From positions 682,001 to 746,000 of the forward strand of contig JAUKTV010000004.1 of the NCBI GenBank assembly GCA_030549205.1: DNA of 64,000 bases, read 5' to 3'. Position numbers and translations under genes: made by a program. The notes beneath the pieces were generated by a model, which was not told where the DNA came from, ran no database searches, and saw only the letters and a program-made list of their open reading frames with translations. Source of the stretch: Apiosordaria backusii. Its lineage: Eukaryota; Ascomycota; Sordariomycetes; Sordariales; Lasiosphaeriaceae. Below, piece after piece: positions 52,414 to 61,627 of this stretch (position 1 is the first letter of the stretch; every line of letters starts with the position of its first letter).

Positions 52414-54288
52414 AGGAGTGGCTCAGCAAATCCCAGTCCGTCTCCCAGTCGAGATGATTCCCAAAATAAAGTGAAGACAAAACAGTCTCTGGCGACAGAA
52501 AGTGAGTCACCATCTCGGGAGGTGGAGGGAAAAGAAGCCAAAGATGAGCTCAAGACGGAGGTGGACGACAAATCGAAATTCCTCGATGATGGCAAATTGA
52601 AGGAAGCTTCCGTTAGGCGGAGCGAGAGAATCAAAACAAGGAAAGGCGGATCCGGAGTCAGGCCTTCCCATGGCGCTTCGAGTGACTCGGATCACTCGTC
52701 TCTCCGCTTAGAGAAGGGAACGGCGGAAGCGGGTGCCTCAAAAAGATCCGATGAAAAGGCTGAGGGAGGACAAGGCGAATTGAAAGATGGCGATACTGCT
52801 GCTGAAGGAGCACGGGAATCTACCCAGTCTACATCTACTGACGGCCAGAAATCCAATCACAAAGGAGACGGCAATAAACAAGATGACAACCATGGAGATG
52901 ACCAGGGGGGCGATGGCGAGAAAAGGGACGATGACAAGAATGACGGCGGCAAGAAGGATGAGGGAGACGAGACAGATGACGAGAAGGACGACGATGAGGA
53001 AGAAGACGATGAGGAAGAAGACGATGAGGAAGAAGACGATGAGGAAGAAGACGATGAGGAAGAAGACGTCGACGACGGGGAGCATATCGATGAACAAACG
53101 GGTCCCGGTGAAGGTTCATCAGGACATGGCGGATCAGCATCGGCTCCTCCCCAACAAGCCCAGTCTCCGTATATACCACAGAGAGATGAACGGCTGTATT
53201 CCTCACCGTCGAGTGGTAGTCTCACCCCATCATCTCTTTTCGGCTTTAGTCCATCGACAACTGCAACAACTGACAGCCCCACGACGATCTCATCCACTCC
53301 GATTGGAGGAGAGGCTTAGGTTCGCGCCCTGCAGGAACGGGGATATGATATTGTTTATAATGAAAACGATGAAGCATTGTCGGCGAGTCACCCATTGTTT
53401 CGAGGTGTAGAGGTGGGAATGGGATCGCCTTTCTCCTCTCAACCCGGTGGTTCAGGGCATCCAGCGCTTGCCATTGAATTTCAACCCATTCGCCAAGCCC
53501 ACCTCGTCGGGCTTCATGCTCATGCACGATTGCAGCGTCTCCTACAAGGCCAAGCTCCAGGTTCGCCCGGTGCGTATTTCACCCGTATATCTCGATGGTC
53601 ATTCTCTTCCTCCTCATCTGAGTCGTCTAACGCCTCTTTACTTTCTGCCGCCCCTCCATACAATGAACTGGATCCGCCAGGTCCACCCCCTGAATATGAA
53701 CCCTCAGCGCCCCCTACTCTAGAAATCCCCGTTGACCAAAGCGGCTTTGCCCCCGGCCACACAATTGGCTCATCGCAGAATAGAGCGACATCAGAACTGA
53801 CGAGTTCCCTATCTGGTAATCCTCCGGCTAGTAATCCTGGTGGTGTCGCCTCTTCGTCTGGAACGGCCGGTGGGGGTGTTCCTCCAGCTAACAATTCTGG
53901 TGGTGACGCCTCTCTGGTTGGTCTGGGCATTGTCTCTACTCCGGCTGGGAATGCAGGTGGTGCCGGTAGATCGTCTGAGAATACTAGGGGTGCCGGTGGT
54001 TCGTCTGGGAATACTAAGGGTGCCGGTGGTTCGTCTGAGAATACTAAGGGTGCTGGTGACTCGTCTGAGAATCCTAAGGGTGCTGGTTGCTCCTTTGGTG
54101 ATGCCTTTTCGCAGAGACGACTTTGTACTCACCGTGTTCCGCTACCGGAAGGAGCACGGCTCCTGTATCCTCATCCATCTAGGCGTTTGTACAGTCGTCG
54201 TCCGAATAACGGGGGTGGTGGTGGCCAGAAGAGGAAAGGATCGAGTGAGGGGGGGTCAGACTCTTGCGAAAGGGAAAAGCGGTCCTGA
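52414..54288 (+). CDS. Continuation of the Asx-domain frame past two TAG codons
   Basis: The same frame goes on from 52414, with one more TAG (53317-53319), to TGA 54286-54288: 301 then 322 further codons. Sequence runs smoothly across both sites (SGSPGHE, stop, RSGSANPSPSPSR; PIGGEA, stop, VRALQERGYDIVYNENDEAL). The first part is charged with SR and KR patches (RRSERIKTRKGG) and an acidic EEEDD repeat. The second part begins with a compact, domain-like stretch (VRALQERGYDIVYNENDEAL; HPALAIEFQPIRQAHLVGLH) and then a Gly/Ser-rich repeat and a basic end (GGGGQKRKGSS). Read as one gene it would span 952 codons including two TAG. Decay by RIP, readthrough or UAG editing could explain it. Confidence 0.6.
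52993..53067 (+). repeat. 15-base tandem repeat, five copies (DEEED)
   Basis: GATGAGGAAGAAGAC repeated from 52993, 53008, 53023, 53038 and 53053 without a single change, in frame. Confidence 0.95.
53971..54090 (+). repeat. 30-base tandem repeat, four copies
   Basis: Units at 53971, 54001, 54031 and 54061 encode SSENTRGAGG-type decapeptides with a few changes; the frame is kept. Confidence 0.93.
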
Positions 54289-54704
54289 GAAGAATGAGCA
54301 GGGTGTTTTTTGTTGGGGTTTGGTCAGGTGGGCAGTTGCTTACACAGTAGTCTGAAGGGCAGTTGGCGTTGTGGGCAATGGGCAGCGTTGTCTTTTTACT
54401 TTTTTTCATTTTTTTTTTTCATCTTTGATAGTAAAGCGACCACATGTGGTTGGGGGTGTTGGCAATGGTTTATGGTTGAGTTATCGAGTGTTGGAAGGGA
54501 TTTTTGGTGTTGAAGGTTTAGATTTCGTATGAGATACCCCCTTTTTTTTTTAGCTGGGCAGCGGTAGGAATTGTTAGGAATGAGAATACAGCGGGACATG
54601 ATTTGATAGGTATGACGATTTCGCTGTTAACAACAGCTGTGATTTTTTCTTTTTGATCTGTCTTTTTTCAATTTTGAGTTTGTTGTTGTTTCAAAAAGAA
54701 CAGG
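54289..54704. other. Convergent intergenic region
   Basis: 3' flanks of the Asx-domain frame and ELP5. T-rich runs lie near 54398-54420 and 54541-54551. No gene is seen. Confidence 0.5.
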
Positions 54705-55989
54705 CTAGATCTCATCCTCCTCCTCATCAAAATCGTCCTCCCTGCCCATGTCATACAGGATCCTGCCCCCTTCCCCCCCGCCGACTTCAGTCTGGGCGTC
54801 AAAGTAAGGGAGGACGACTCCTTCTCTGTCTCGTCGCTGTTTTTCTGTGAGGCCCAGGTTGAAGGTGGCTTCCATTTCTTGTTCTTCTTCCCCACCCGTG
54901 GTAGAAGTGGTAGAAAAAGCAGGGTGATCGCTCAGGAGCATAAGCGCTCCTACGCCTTTGACCCCCGTTTGTGTCGGTGTCGTCTGTCCCGGTGATGTCT
55001 CTGATGGTGACGGTGAGGCAGGGAAAAGGATAAACTTCTCCTGGACTACCCTCCCGCTTTTGCGGCGGAGTTCCATGTTGATTACGACTGCGTTTTTGGT
55101 TTGAGGTTGTGATTGTTGTGATGGTGATGGTGAATGTGGGGGGTGAAGACCGACGAGGACGCCCTCGCGGCCTGAGTGGAGGCCGAATTGGGGTTCGGGG
55201 AGGGATTTATCGTGCGCGGCTTTGATGGCGAGGGTTTGGGACAGGGAGGAGAGGGTTAGGATTGTGGTGGAGAGGTGGGTGATGATGCTAAGGGGAGAGG
55301 GGAGGTATGGGTTGGGGGGGAAACAAAGGGGAGGGGAGGGGGGTAAGAGAGGGATGTCGGTGTGGTAGACCAACAGGCAGGAGGTGGTTAAAGGGGGGAT
55401 TATGGATTGGAGGAAGGGGGGGAGGAGGGAGGGGGTGAGGGGGAGGAGGGGGAGAGGGTGTCGATTATTAGGAGGTTTTCTGGGGTGGTTAGCATGGTGT
55501 ATGATATAGCAAGAGAGATAAAAAAGGAGGAGAGGAGGGGGGGGGGGGGTAAATAAGAAGTGGGAAGGTGGGGGGTGTTTTCTAACGGTGATTTCGGGCA
55601 GGGAAAAGGAGACATACTTTGGTTGGTAGGGCCCGAGGTCGAGGGAGTAACGTGAGGGATGATTTCACTTGCGAGCTGCTGGAGGGATTTGTGACGGCCG
55701 CGGATGAATACGTCGGCGAGGGGGGGTTTCTTGAGGGTGGAGAGGGAGATGAAGATTATTTTCGTTTTGGAGATCTGGGAGGAATGTTAGAGAGGAGGGT
55801 CGGATGTAAAGGAGGAAGGGGGAGACGGACCTTGGCTCGGGTCATGAACTCATTGATTAAAGGCTGGGCGGATTGCTCAAGAGTGTCGAGGATGAGGGTT
55901 AAAGGACTGGCTTTGTCGCGGAGGTTGAGGAGCTTTTGGAGAAGGAGGAGGGAGTGAGAGCGGTGGTGGGAGGCTGCTGAGGGTGCCAT
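54705..55989 (-). CDS. elp5: Elongator complex subunit ELP5 (apparent frameshift)
   Basis: Three exons (55989-55831, 55774-55618, 55479-54705). The start MAPSAASHHRSHSLLLLQKL, then SPLTLILDTLEQSAQPLINEF and ISKTKIIFISLSTLKKP, DVFIRGRHKSLQQLASEI, LLIIDTL, LLVYHTDIPLL, DKSLPEPQFGL.SGREGVLVGL and VVINMELRRKSGRVVQEKFI follow the ELP5/IKI1 plan, a RecA-like fold without the Walker motif. ELP4-5-6 support tRNA wobble-uridine modification by Elongator. One extra base in the G run at 55448-55452 is needed so that LIIDTLSP continues into LLPLTPSLLPPFLQ; with it the protein is 363 residues. Intron 1 uses donor GTCCGT. The second intron is long (138 bases). The family call is good despite the break. Confidence 0.87.
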
Positions 55990-56486
55990 GGTGATGTTGG
56001 TTGTGGTGTTGTGAGATATTGAGGGTGGTGAGAGTGACTGATAATGAGAGTGTAAAAGAGAGTGAGAGTAAAGTGGGGGACTTTTCAGAGCTCAAAATGG
56101 CTTTGAAGTTAGTTTCACTTTGAGATTCGATGGATTTTAGACCTTAAGGCGCTTGATAGAATTCAGCTATGCTAAATCATATTCCAATTTCCTATAATCC
56201 TTTATCCTACAACTGTGATTCCCAACTCTACTAAAGTTCAATATTTGATGGGTTTCGAGCTTAACCCCGCCAAAATCGATAAGCTTCAAGGCAGCGCTTG
56301 GACCACCTGTCACCGTCCCTCCCCGCCAAGTTACTAGGGGCCTGACCCACCAAACGGTTGACGCGCTCGCCCTGTCTCAGCCGCATCGTTTCCCAGCGCG
56401 GTCTAGAAATTTCCAAGCTGCCTGCCGACGTCACCGCAGTGTGCATCCCATCGCAACTACTGCAGTAAAAATCACAACCAACGAAG
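55990..56486. promoter_or_regulatory. Divergent promoter region, ELP5 / tri-snRNP 27K
   Basis: 497 bases between starts; no defined element is claimed. Confidence 0.35.
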
Positions 56487-57438
56487 ATGGCAGACAGAAA
56501 CCACGGCCACCCCCGCCGCGGAGGCGACAGATCACACTACGACAACAGAGACAGAGACCGCCGTCGGGATCACGACAGGCGCAGAGACCGCGACGACGAC
56601 AAGGACAGAAACCGCTCTTCGCGCGATCACCATGGAAGAGATAGAGACAGGGACAGAGACAGAGATACCAGGAGATACCGCTCTAGGTCCAGAGAGAGGA
56701 ATGATCGCAGGCGATCGCGCTCCCCCGGTCGAGGCGACAACGGGCGAGATGATAGGAGCAAGAGTTACCGTCAGCGGGATGAGCCAAAAGAGGATAGGGG
56801 TAAGGACAGAGGAAACAACACCCCCGCTGATTCCGGGAGGTTAGCAGGCGGTGGTAGGTCTCCCTTTGCACCCTGCTTTTGCTGTCAGATCGCTAACTGT
56901 CCCACCAGATAAACCACCAGCTAGAGACAACAAACCCCCCGAGCGTCGCCCACCACCCATAGACCCACCGCGCCGTTCAGAAAGCCCCGACAGAGGATTT
57001 GATCGGGAAATTGGCGGTAGCAAGGTCACGGAAAAAGACACGCAACTACCCACCCGCGTCAAACCAAGCAGCACAAACGCCTCTGCGCCCTCGGCGGCGC
57101 CTGTTTCATTCAAGGTCAAAACTAGGGACGACCATGACGTCTCATACTCAAGAGGCCGTAGCGAGGAACACGACGAGTATCATCAGTCACGAGGGAGGTT
57201 TGTAGGGAGGTTTGATGCTGATCCAATGGATGAGGATGAGGAAGACGATGTCGTGGTAGCAGACGACGGGCTGGACGACATGGCTGCCATGATGGGATTC
57301 GGTGGATTCGGCACGACCAAGGGGAAGAAGGTGCTGGGTAATAATGTCGGAGCGGTGAAGAAGGAGAAGAAGACGGAGTATCGCCAGTACATGAACCGCG
57401 TGGGTGGTTTCAACAGGCCGTTGAGTCCTCCTCGCTAG
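56487..57438 (+). CDS. U4/U6.U5 tri-snRNP 27 kDa protein (SNRNP27 family)
   Basis: Two exons (56487-56853, 56909-57438; intron GTAGGT..CACCAG with CTAAC branch) encode 298 residues. The N-terminal half is RD/RS-rich (RDRDRDRDRDTRRYRSRSRE), like splicing factors. The C-terminal 50 residues are the conserved SNRNP27 domain: MAAMMGFGGFGTTKGKKV, then LGNNVGAVKKEKKTEYRQYM, NRVGGFNRPLSP. In the tri-snRNP this domain helps 5' splice-site choice before activation. An acidic stretch (DPMDEDEEDDVVVADDGLDD) precedes it. It is a close match for the family. Confidence 0.95.
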
Positions 57439-57946
57439 CGAGGCGGGTTGAAGAAGTGAGAGTGGGAAGATGGAGGGAACAAGGGACGATGTGCTATGCG
57501 GGAAGTACAATTACATCTGTATCGTTGGAATTGATCCCGTTTTGTGAATATGACAGCGCTGACACATATTTTCGGAGGGCTCCCATCGCGCCGTATGCAA
57601 CAAAATTCCTGAATATTTACTGGATCATGGACTTCATGATCCGATTTCTTGTAGAAAATAATTATCATTTATTTACCATAGTCGCGTTGTTCGACGTGTT
57701 CACACCGCAACTTTGTTCCTGGGTGTAACGGATAGCAGGGTTAGGGTTATAATACGCTAGCCTCCAATTTTTTCATGCATCAGAAGCCCATTGAGCGGAG
57801 CACCTTGACGGGTGTTCCAGCCACCCACTTCACTTGACCTCAGACCACCGCTCATCCATTCTCCGTCTCTTTTGACTCAATCCTTTCTTCATTTTCGCCC
57901 AAACTCACCAATTTTTGTCAAGTCTCAGTCAATCAATCTCATCACA
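57439..57946. promoter_or_regulatory. Intergenic region upstream of the small-acidic-domain gene
   Basis: 508 bases, including the TTAGGG element at 57738-57749 and a CT-rich leader at about 57835-57925. Confidence 0.4.
57738..57749 (+). promoter_or_regulatory. GGGTTAGGGTTA motif (telomere-repeat-like)
   Basis: The same 12-mer as at 38399-38410, here about 200 bases upstream of the next ATG. It may bind a TTAGGG-specific Myb-type factor (inference). Confidence 0.45.
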
Positions 57947-58885
57947 ATGGGCTCCTCCTCCAGGAAAGAAAAAAAGGCCGCCGACGCTGAATCCATTTTT
58001 AGCGTCCCCGCCCCCTCCATTAAGGAGAAGAAGGAGAAGAGGTCGTCCAAGAAGCCCAAGTATGAAGACACCATTGCTGAGTCCATCCTGGAGGAAGAGC
58101 CAAAGAAACACAAAAAAGAGAAAAAGGACAAGAAGCGCAAGACGGAGGATGTTACTGAGGATGATGTCGCTGTGACTGTGGCGGCGAGCGACAGCGAGAG
58201 CGAGGAGCAGCAGCGCCCGAAGAAGAAGAGCAAGAAGGAGAAGAAGGAGAAGAAGCACACCGCCAAGGAGGAGGAGGATACCGAGGTGGAGGAAAAAAAG
58301 GTCAAAAAGGAGAAGAGGCGCCGTGAGAAGGAGGAGGAAGACGTGATGGATGTTGTTGACTCCGAGGCGGAAACCATCAAGTCGAAGGACTCCCGCAGGA
58401 AGAGAAAGGATAAGGACCGCATGGCTCAAGGTCCTGCCGAGGTGGAGGAAGAAAAAGAGAAGCGCAGGAGGGAGAGGAGGGAGCGTAAGGAAAGGGAAAG
58501 GAAAGCCAAGTCGGCTGAGACTGAGGAGGAGGAGGAGGAGGAGGAAGAGGAGGAAACGGTGAAGGAGGGGAAGAAGGAAAAGAAGGAGAGGAAGGAGAAG
58601 AAGGACAAGGGCGCGGCTACCGAAATCGCCACTGCCTCCCTGGCCGACAATTGGAACGTCAACGCCCTCGGCGGGGGTGAAAGCCGGCAAAGCAAGTTCA
58701 TGCGTCTCCTCGGCGCGAAAAAATCCAACACCGCCGCCGCCCCCTCCGCTGCCACCACTTCCAGCGGATCATCCCGCCCACGACTGGATATCAACCACGT
58801 CTCGGCGGAGCTCGAGCAGCAGTTTTCCGCTGGCATCCGCCAGAAGTTCGAGACTGGCGGCGCGAAGAGAGGTCTGGGGGCGTGA
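57947..58885 (+). CDS. Small acidic protein (SMAP)-like domain protein
   Basis: A single exon of 312 residues. Most of it is alternating Lys- and Glu-rich low complexity (KKHKKEKKDKKRK; AETEEEEEEEEEEE), with possible nuclear and nucleolar targeting. The recognisable part is near the end (about residues 230-305): ADNWNVNALGGGESRQSKFM, RLLGAKK, then HVSAELEQQFSAGIRQKFET and GGAKRGLGA. This is the fungal form of the SMAP/small-acidic-protein domain, of unknown biochemistry. The ATG at 57947 is chosen because it follows a pyrimidine-rich leader and starts MGSSSRKEKK. The frame stays open after TGA 58883-58885. Confidence 0.85.
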   Translation: MGSSSRKEKKAADAESIFSVPAPSIKEKKEKRSSKKPKYEDTIAESILEEEPKKHKKEKKDKKRKTEDVTEDDVAVTVAASDSESEEQQRPKKKSKKEKKEKKHTAKEEEDTEVEEKKVKKEKRRREKEEEDVMDVVDSEAETIKSKDSRRKRKDKDRMAQGPAEVEEEKEKRRRERRERKERERKAKSAETEEEEEEEEEEETVKEGKKEKKERKEKKDKGAATEIATASLADNWNVNALGGGESRQSKFMRLLGAKKSNTAAAPSAATTSSGSSRPRLDINHVSAELEQQFSAGIRQKFETGGAKRGLGA

Positions 58886-59341
58886 CTCGTGCTGGTTCTT
58901 GTGCTTTTGATATTCTTGGTCTTGTGGTTAGCGATCGTTGCTTTGTTAGCTTTTGAGGTGCGCGGGAAGTGGGAGTGGTGTGTTAACACCCATCAACATG
59001 GTTATTACTGGGTGAGGGTGCGGGATTTGGCGATGTTGGTGTGGGAGATGAGGAGGGGGGTTGGGTTGGGGTTGTTGGGGGGTTTGGTTGGGTGGGCTAA
59101 CTGGGCGAGGTTCAGACTTGAGATCGGGAATGGGAAGGGGTACAAGAGCCGCAGGGAGTATTGGCACTTTCACAGGGATTATCAGGAACGGAAGGAGTAT
59201 AAGAGACGCAGGGAGAATGAGAGTCGGAGAGAATATGAGGGCCGTAGAGAGTATAGGAGTCGCGCAGAGTATGAGAGCCGCAGGGAGGATAAGGGCCGCA
59301 GAGAGTTGAAGGAGGGCAGGGAATATGACAACCGCGGATGA
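58886..59341 (+). repeat. Open but doubtful frame after TGA, with degenerate 18-base repeats
   Basis: The frame of the preceding gene remains open for 151 codons after TGA to another TGA (59339-59341). It reads a hydrophobic stretch (VLVLLIFLVLWLAIVALLAF) and then degenerate 18-base units (from about 59145) encoding YESRRE-type hexapeptides. No ATG lies at its head. I treat it as 3' flank with a repeat, not a gene. Confidence 0.5.
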
Positions 59342-59804
59342 TGTGGCATAGATTATTTGCTAAAAGCATGGTTTTTTGGGCCGAGGCGCCAAAGCTGCAA
59401 ATGATATATGTATATATAAAACTCTGAAAGGCAATGGCTTTTCTTCTTTTGGCCAGTATAACAAACAAACAAATAAAGGATGATACAAACAAACATAAAA
59501 AAGAAACATGGTAAAAAAATTGGACAAAAGCGTTTGTGGCAGCCCAGCGCCCGCTACTACCCTCCTAGATGGGGTTGATCAATGTCCCATTCCATCATCT
59601 TCCGCGACTTGAGTTGCTTGCTTTTTGTATGCCCTCTCCCGGTGATGGTGTTGGTGGTGCAACCTCTTCACTTGTCCCTCTCTGCTTCCTAACCCCAGCC
59701 TGGGTATATATGTATTCTTTATCCCCTGTTTTGCTTCCCCTCCCCAAAAATGTATCTCATCGTGTCATCTCGACGTTTCTTGCCGTCGTCGCTGGTTCTT
59801 TATT
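59342..59804. other. Convergent intergenic region
   Basis: 3' flank between the repeat tail and RAMP4. AT-rich near 59400-59520. No gene is seen. Confidence 0.5.
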
Positions 59805-60150
59805 TTACCGCCCAAAAATACGGCTCAAAGCCTCAAAGATGAGACCGCCGAAGATGATGAAGCCGAGAACGGCTGTTTATGTCCAGAGTTAGCAATTGCC
59901 AGTACGTTGTTATAAAAAGGAGGACATACCCAACCACACGGGGCTGATGGGCGACTTGAGCTGCTCCTTGGGGATCTTCTTCTTGATCTGCTCCTCGCTC
60001 TTGCCCATGCGCGCCTCGTTCTCCTTGGCGAACTTTTGGTTTGCTCGCCTTTGGGTGGGTGTTTGGGCCTGTTTTTTGTTTCAATACAAATCATTTTAGT
60101 CTCCAAGCCCCCAGTGGAATAGTGATGCCTTGGTTGGTGTGGCGTACCAT
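59805..60150 (-). CDS. ysy6: RAMP4/SERP1/YSY6 family ER stress-associated protein (69 aa)
   Basis: Three exons: ATG alone (60150-60148), 60068-59930 and 59872-59805. The first intron (60147-60069) starts directly after the ATG (GTACGC..AAACAG) and the second (59929-59873) ends AAACAG. The protein reads M|AQTPTQRRANQKFAKE, ARMGKSEEQIKKKIPKE, SPISPVWLAVLGFIIFGGLI and ends FEALSRIFGR. The basic QRRAN.KF.K...RMGK start and single C-terminal anchor are those of RAMP4/YSY6, a tail-anchored protein at the Sec61 translocon that helps newly made membrane proteins. The length matches. Because exon 1 is three bases, simple ORF search cannot find it. Confidence 0.93.
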
Positions 60151-60799
60151 TGTGAGAGATGTGGTAGTTTATTTCCTCCTGAGGCGGCGGTGGTGGTTTG
60201 GTTGGTGGTGAAGCTCAGGGTCGAGGACAGCTATCTTTCTGGGTGGTAGCGTTCCGTTTGTGTGGTGCTTGGATGGAAAGTGAATTGGCTTTCGGGGTAT
60301 CAGCAGTATCTGTCACAAGCGGTTCGAAGCGTAGGACAGATTTGAATGGGCAAGGCAGGGCAAGGCAAAGTCAGGAGCTGGGGTTGGAAATAGGAAAGAC
60401 AATTAAAGACGGGACTGGCCAGATTGCACACAACACACCTAGGTACCCCAGCCCAGGACCACAGCAGTTCAAGGGTCGCCCGCTGTCGTTCAGGCCATCT
60501 GTCGTTGTTGCTGCTGCTGCTGCTGCGCGCTATTTGGTACCCACACGCCACGCGGGAGCATGGACCCGCGCTGTGGAACCATTTTTGGAAGCTCGTCGGG
60601 CAGCGGGGCAGCAGGGGTCGGGTGCGTGAAATGCAGGGCCAATCAGTGATGATCATCAGCATGAAACTTCATGTGAGATAGGAACTCACTCCCTTCACAC
60701 GAGGCTCACATATCACAATTCATACGGAGTATCTCAACTCACTCTCAACGACTATTTAAACTCGAGTTCTTCAAACACAGATAATACAAGGCCATCAAC
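60151..60799. promoter_or_regulatory. Divergent promoter region, RAMP4 / mitochondrial protein
   Basis: 649 bases, with a short GCT/CTG-rich run near 60510-60530. No defined element. Confidence 0.35.
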
Positions 60800-61186
60800 A
60801 TGTCTCCCCTCAGCACAACCCTCCTCCGATCCCCCCTGCTCAGACGACCCATTTCCCCCTCACAAATACGAAGTTACTCGTCTCAAAAACCCACCTCCCA
60901 AACAGGCGTCTTCTACAAAGCCTGGACCCGTCCCGTCGCCAAAACAGCCCTCCTCGCTGTCTTCGCTTACCAGCTCGTATATTGGGGGTGGTCAAAGCTG
61001 GAGGTGGATGAGATCAAGGAGCAGAGAAAAGGTGTGTAGTATCTTTATGCTCTGAACGGAGGTTGTTATGTGGAAATGCTTTTATGACTGACGATCAAGA
61101 ACGAAATGATAGCTGAGATTACGAGGTTAGAAGCTCAGGTCAAGGGGTTACAGCAAGAGAAGAAGGCTGCTTCCGAGAGAAAATAA
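60800..61186 (+). CDS. Small mitochondrial inner-membrane-type protein (101 aa)
   Basis: Two exons (60800-61031, 61113-61186). The intron (GTGTGT..GATAG) has CTGAC about 27 bases before the acceptor; an earlier AG would break the frame. The start (MSPLSTTLLRSPLLRRPISP) is Arg/Ser/Leu-rich without acidic residues and reads as a mitochondrial targeting signal, with RSYSSQ near a likely cleavage site. One hydrophobic helix follows (VAKTALLAVFAYQLVYWGW), then a charged helix (VDEIKEQRKAEITRLEAQVK). This resembles small assembly factors such as INA-type proteins only in layout; I do not assign the family. Confidence 0.75.
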
Positions 61187-61627
61187 CATGATTGAGATGG
61201 GCATCAGTGGAGGACTTTGATGGTCTGTGCAGCAAGGATGATTGATGTTCAAGGTGGAATACCTCGTCTGGAATGAAATCTGTATTATATGAAAAGACAC
61301 CCTTGTATTATACACATCATAACATTTGATAAATGACGCCAAACAGCATAGCCGTCTATTATCTGTCTGTCTGTCTAGATACCAACCCTTCATCCTCCCC
61401 CCTCCCTTTCAAACACCCAAACGCCTGCAGTCAAAACCAATATCAATGGTATCCCTAGCCGCCCTCAGATATCTGTACATACTCGAGACGGTAAACAAAC
61501 CCCCCCCCCCCCCCCTAGAAAAACAAACGCTCTTTTAACCTCCCCAACCATCCTCGATGTTCCATAGTAACGCCCAAACCCCAACAGTAAAAATCATAAC
61601 CACATAAACACCATCCCCATTCCTGTT
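61187..61627. other. Convergent intergenic region with a C16 tract
   Basis: Includes sixteen C at 61500-61515. Otherwise 3' UTR of both neighbours. Confidence 0.5.

Noticed and set aside
445..54288. Genome-wide reassignment of TAG to an amino acid
   Set aside because: Conserved genes in this window (DUF2264, SEC22, ELP5) end at TAG with only 2-24 further codons before another stop, so TAG works as a stop.
58889..59341. Separate gene after the SMAP-domain gene
   Set aside because: No ATG at its head, begins four bases after the previous stop, and most of it is a degenerate 18-base repeat.
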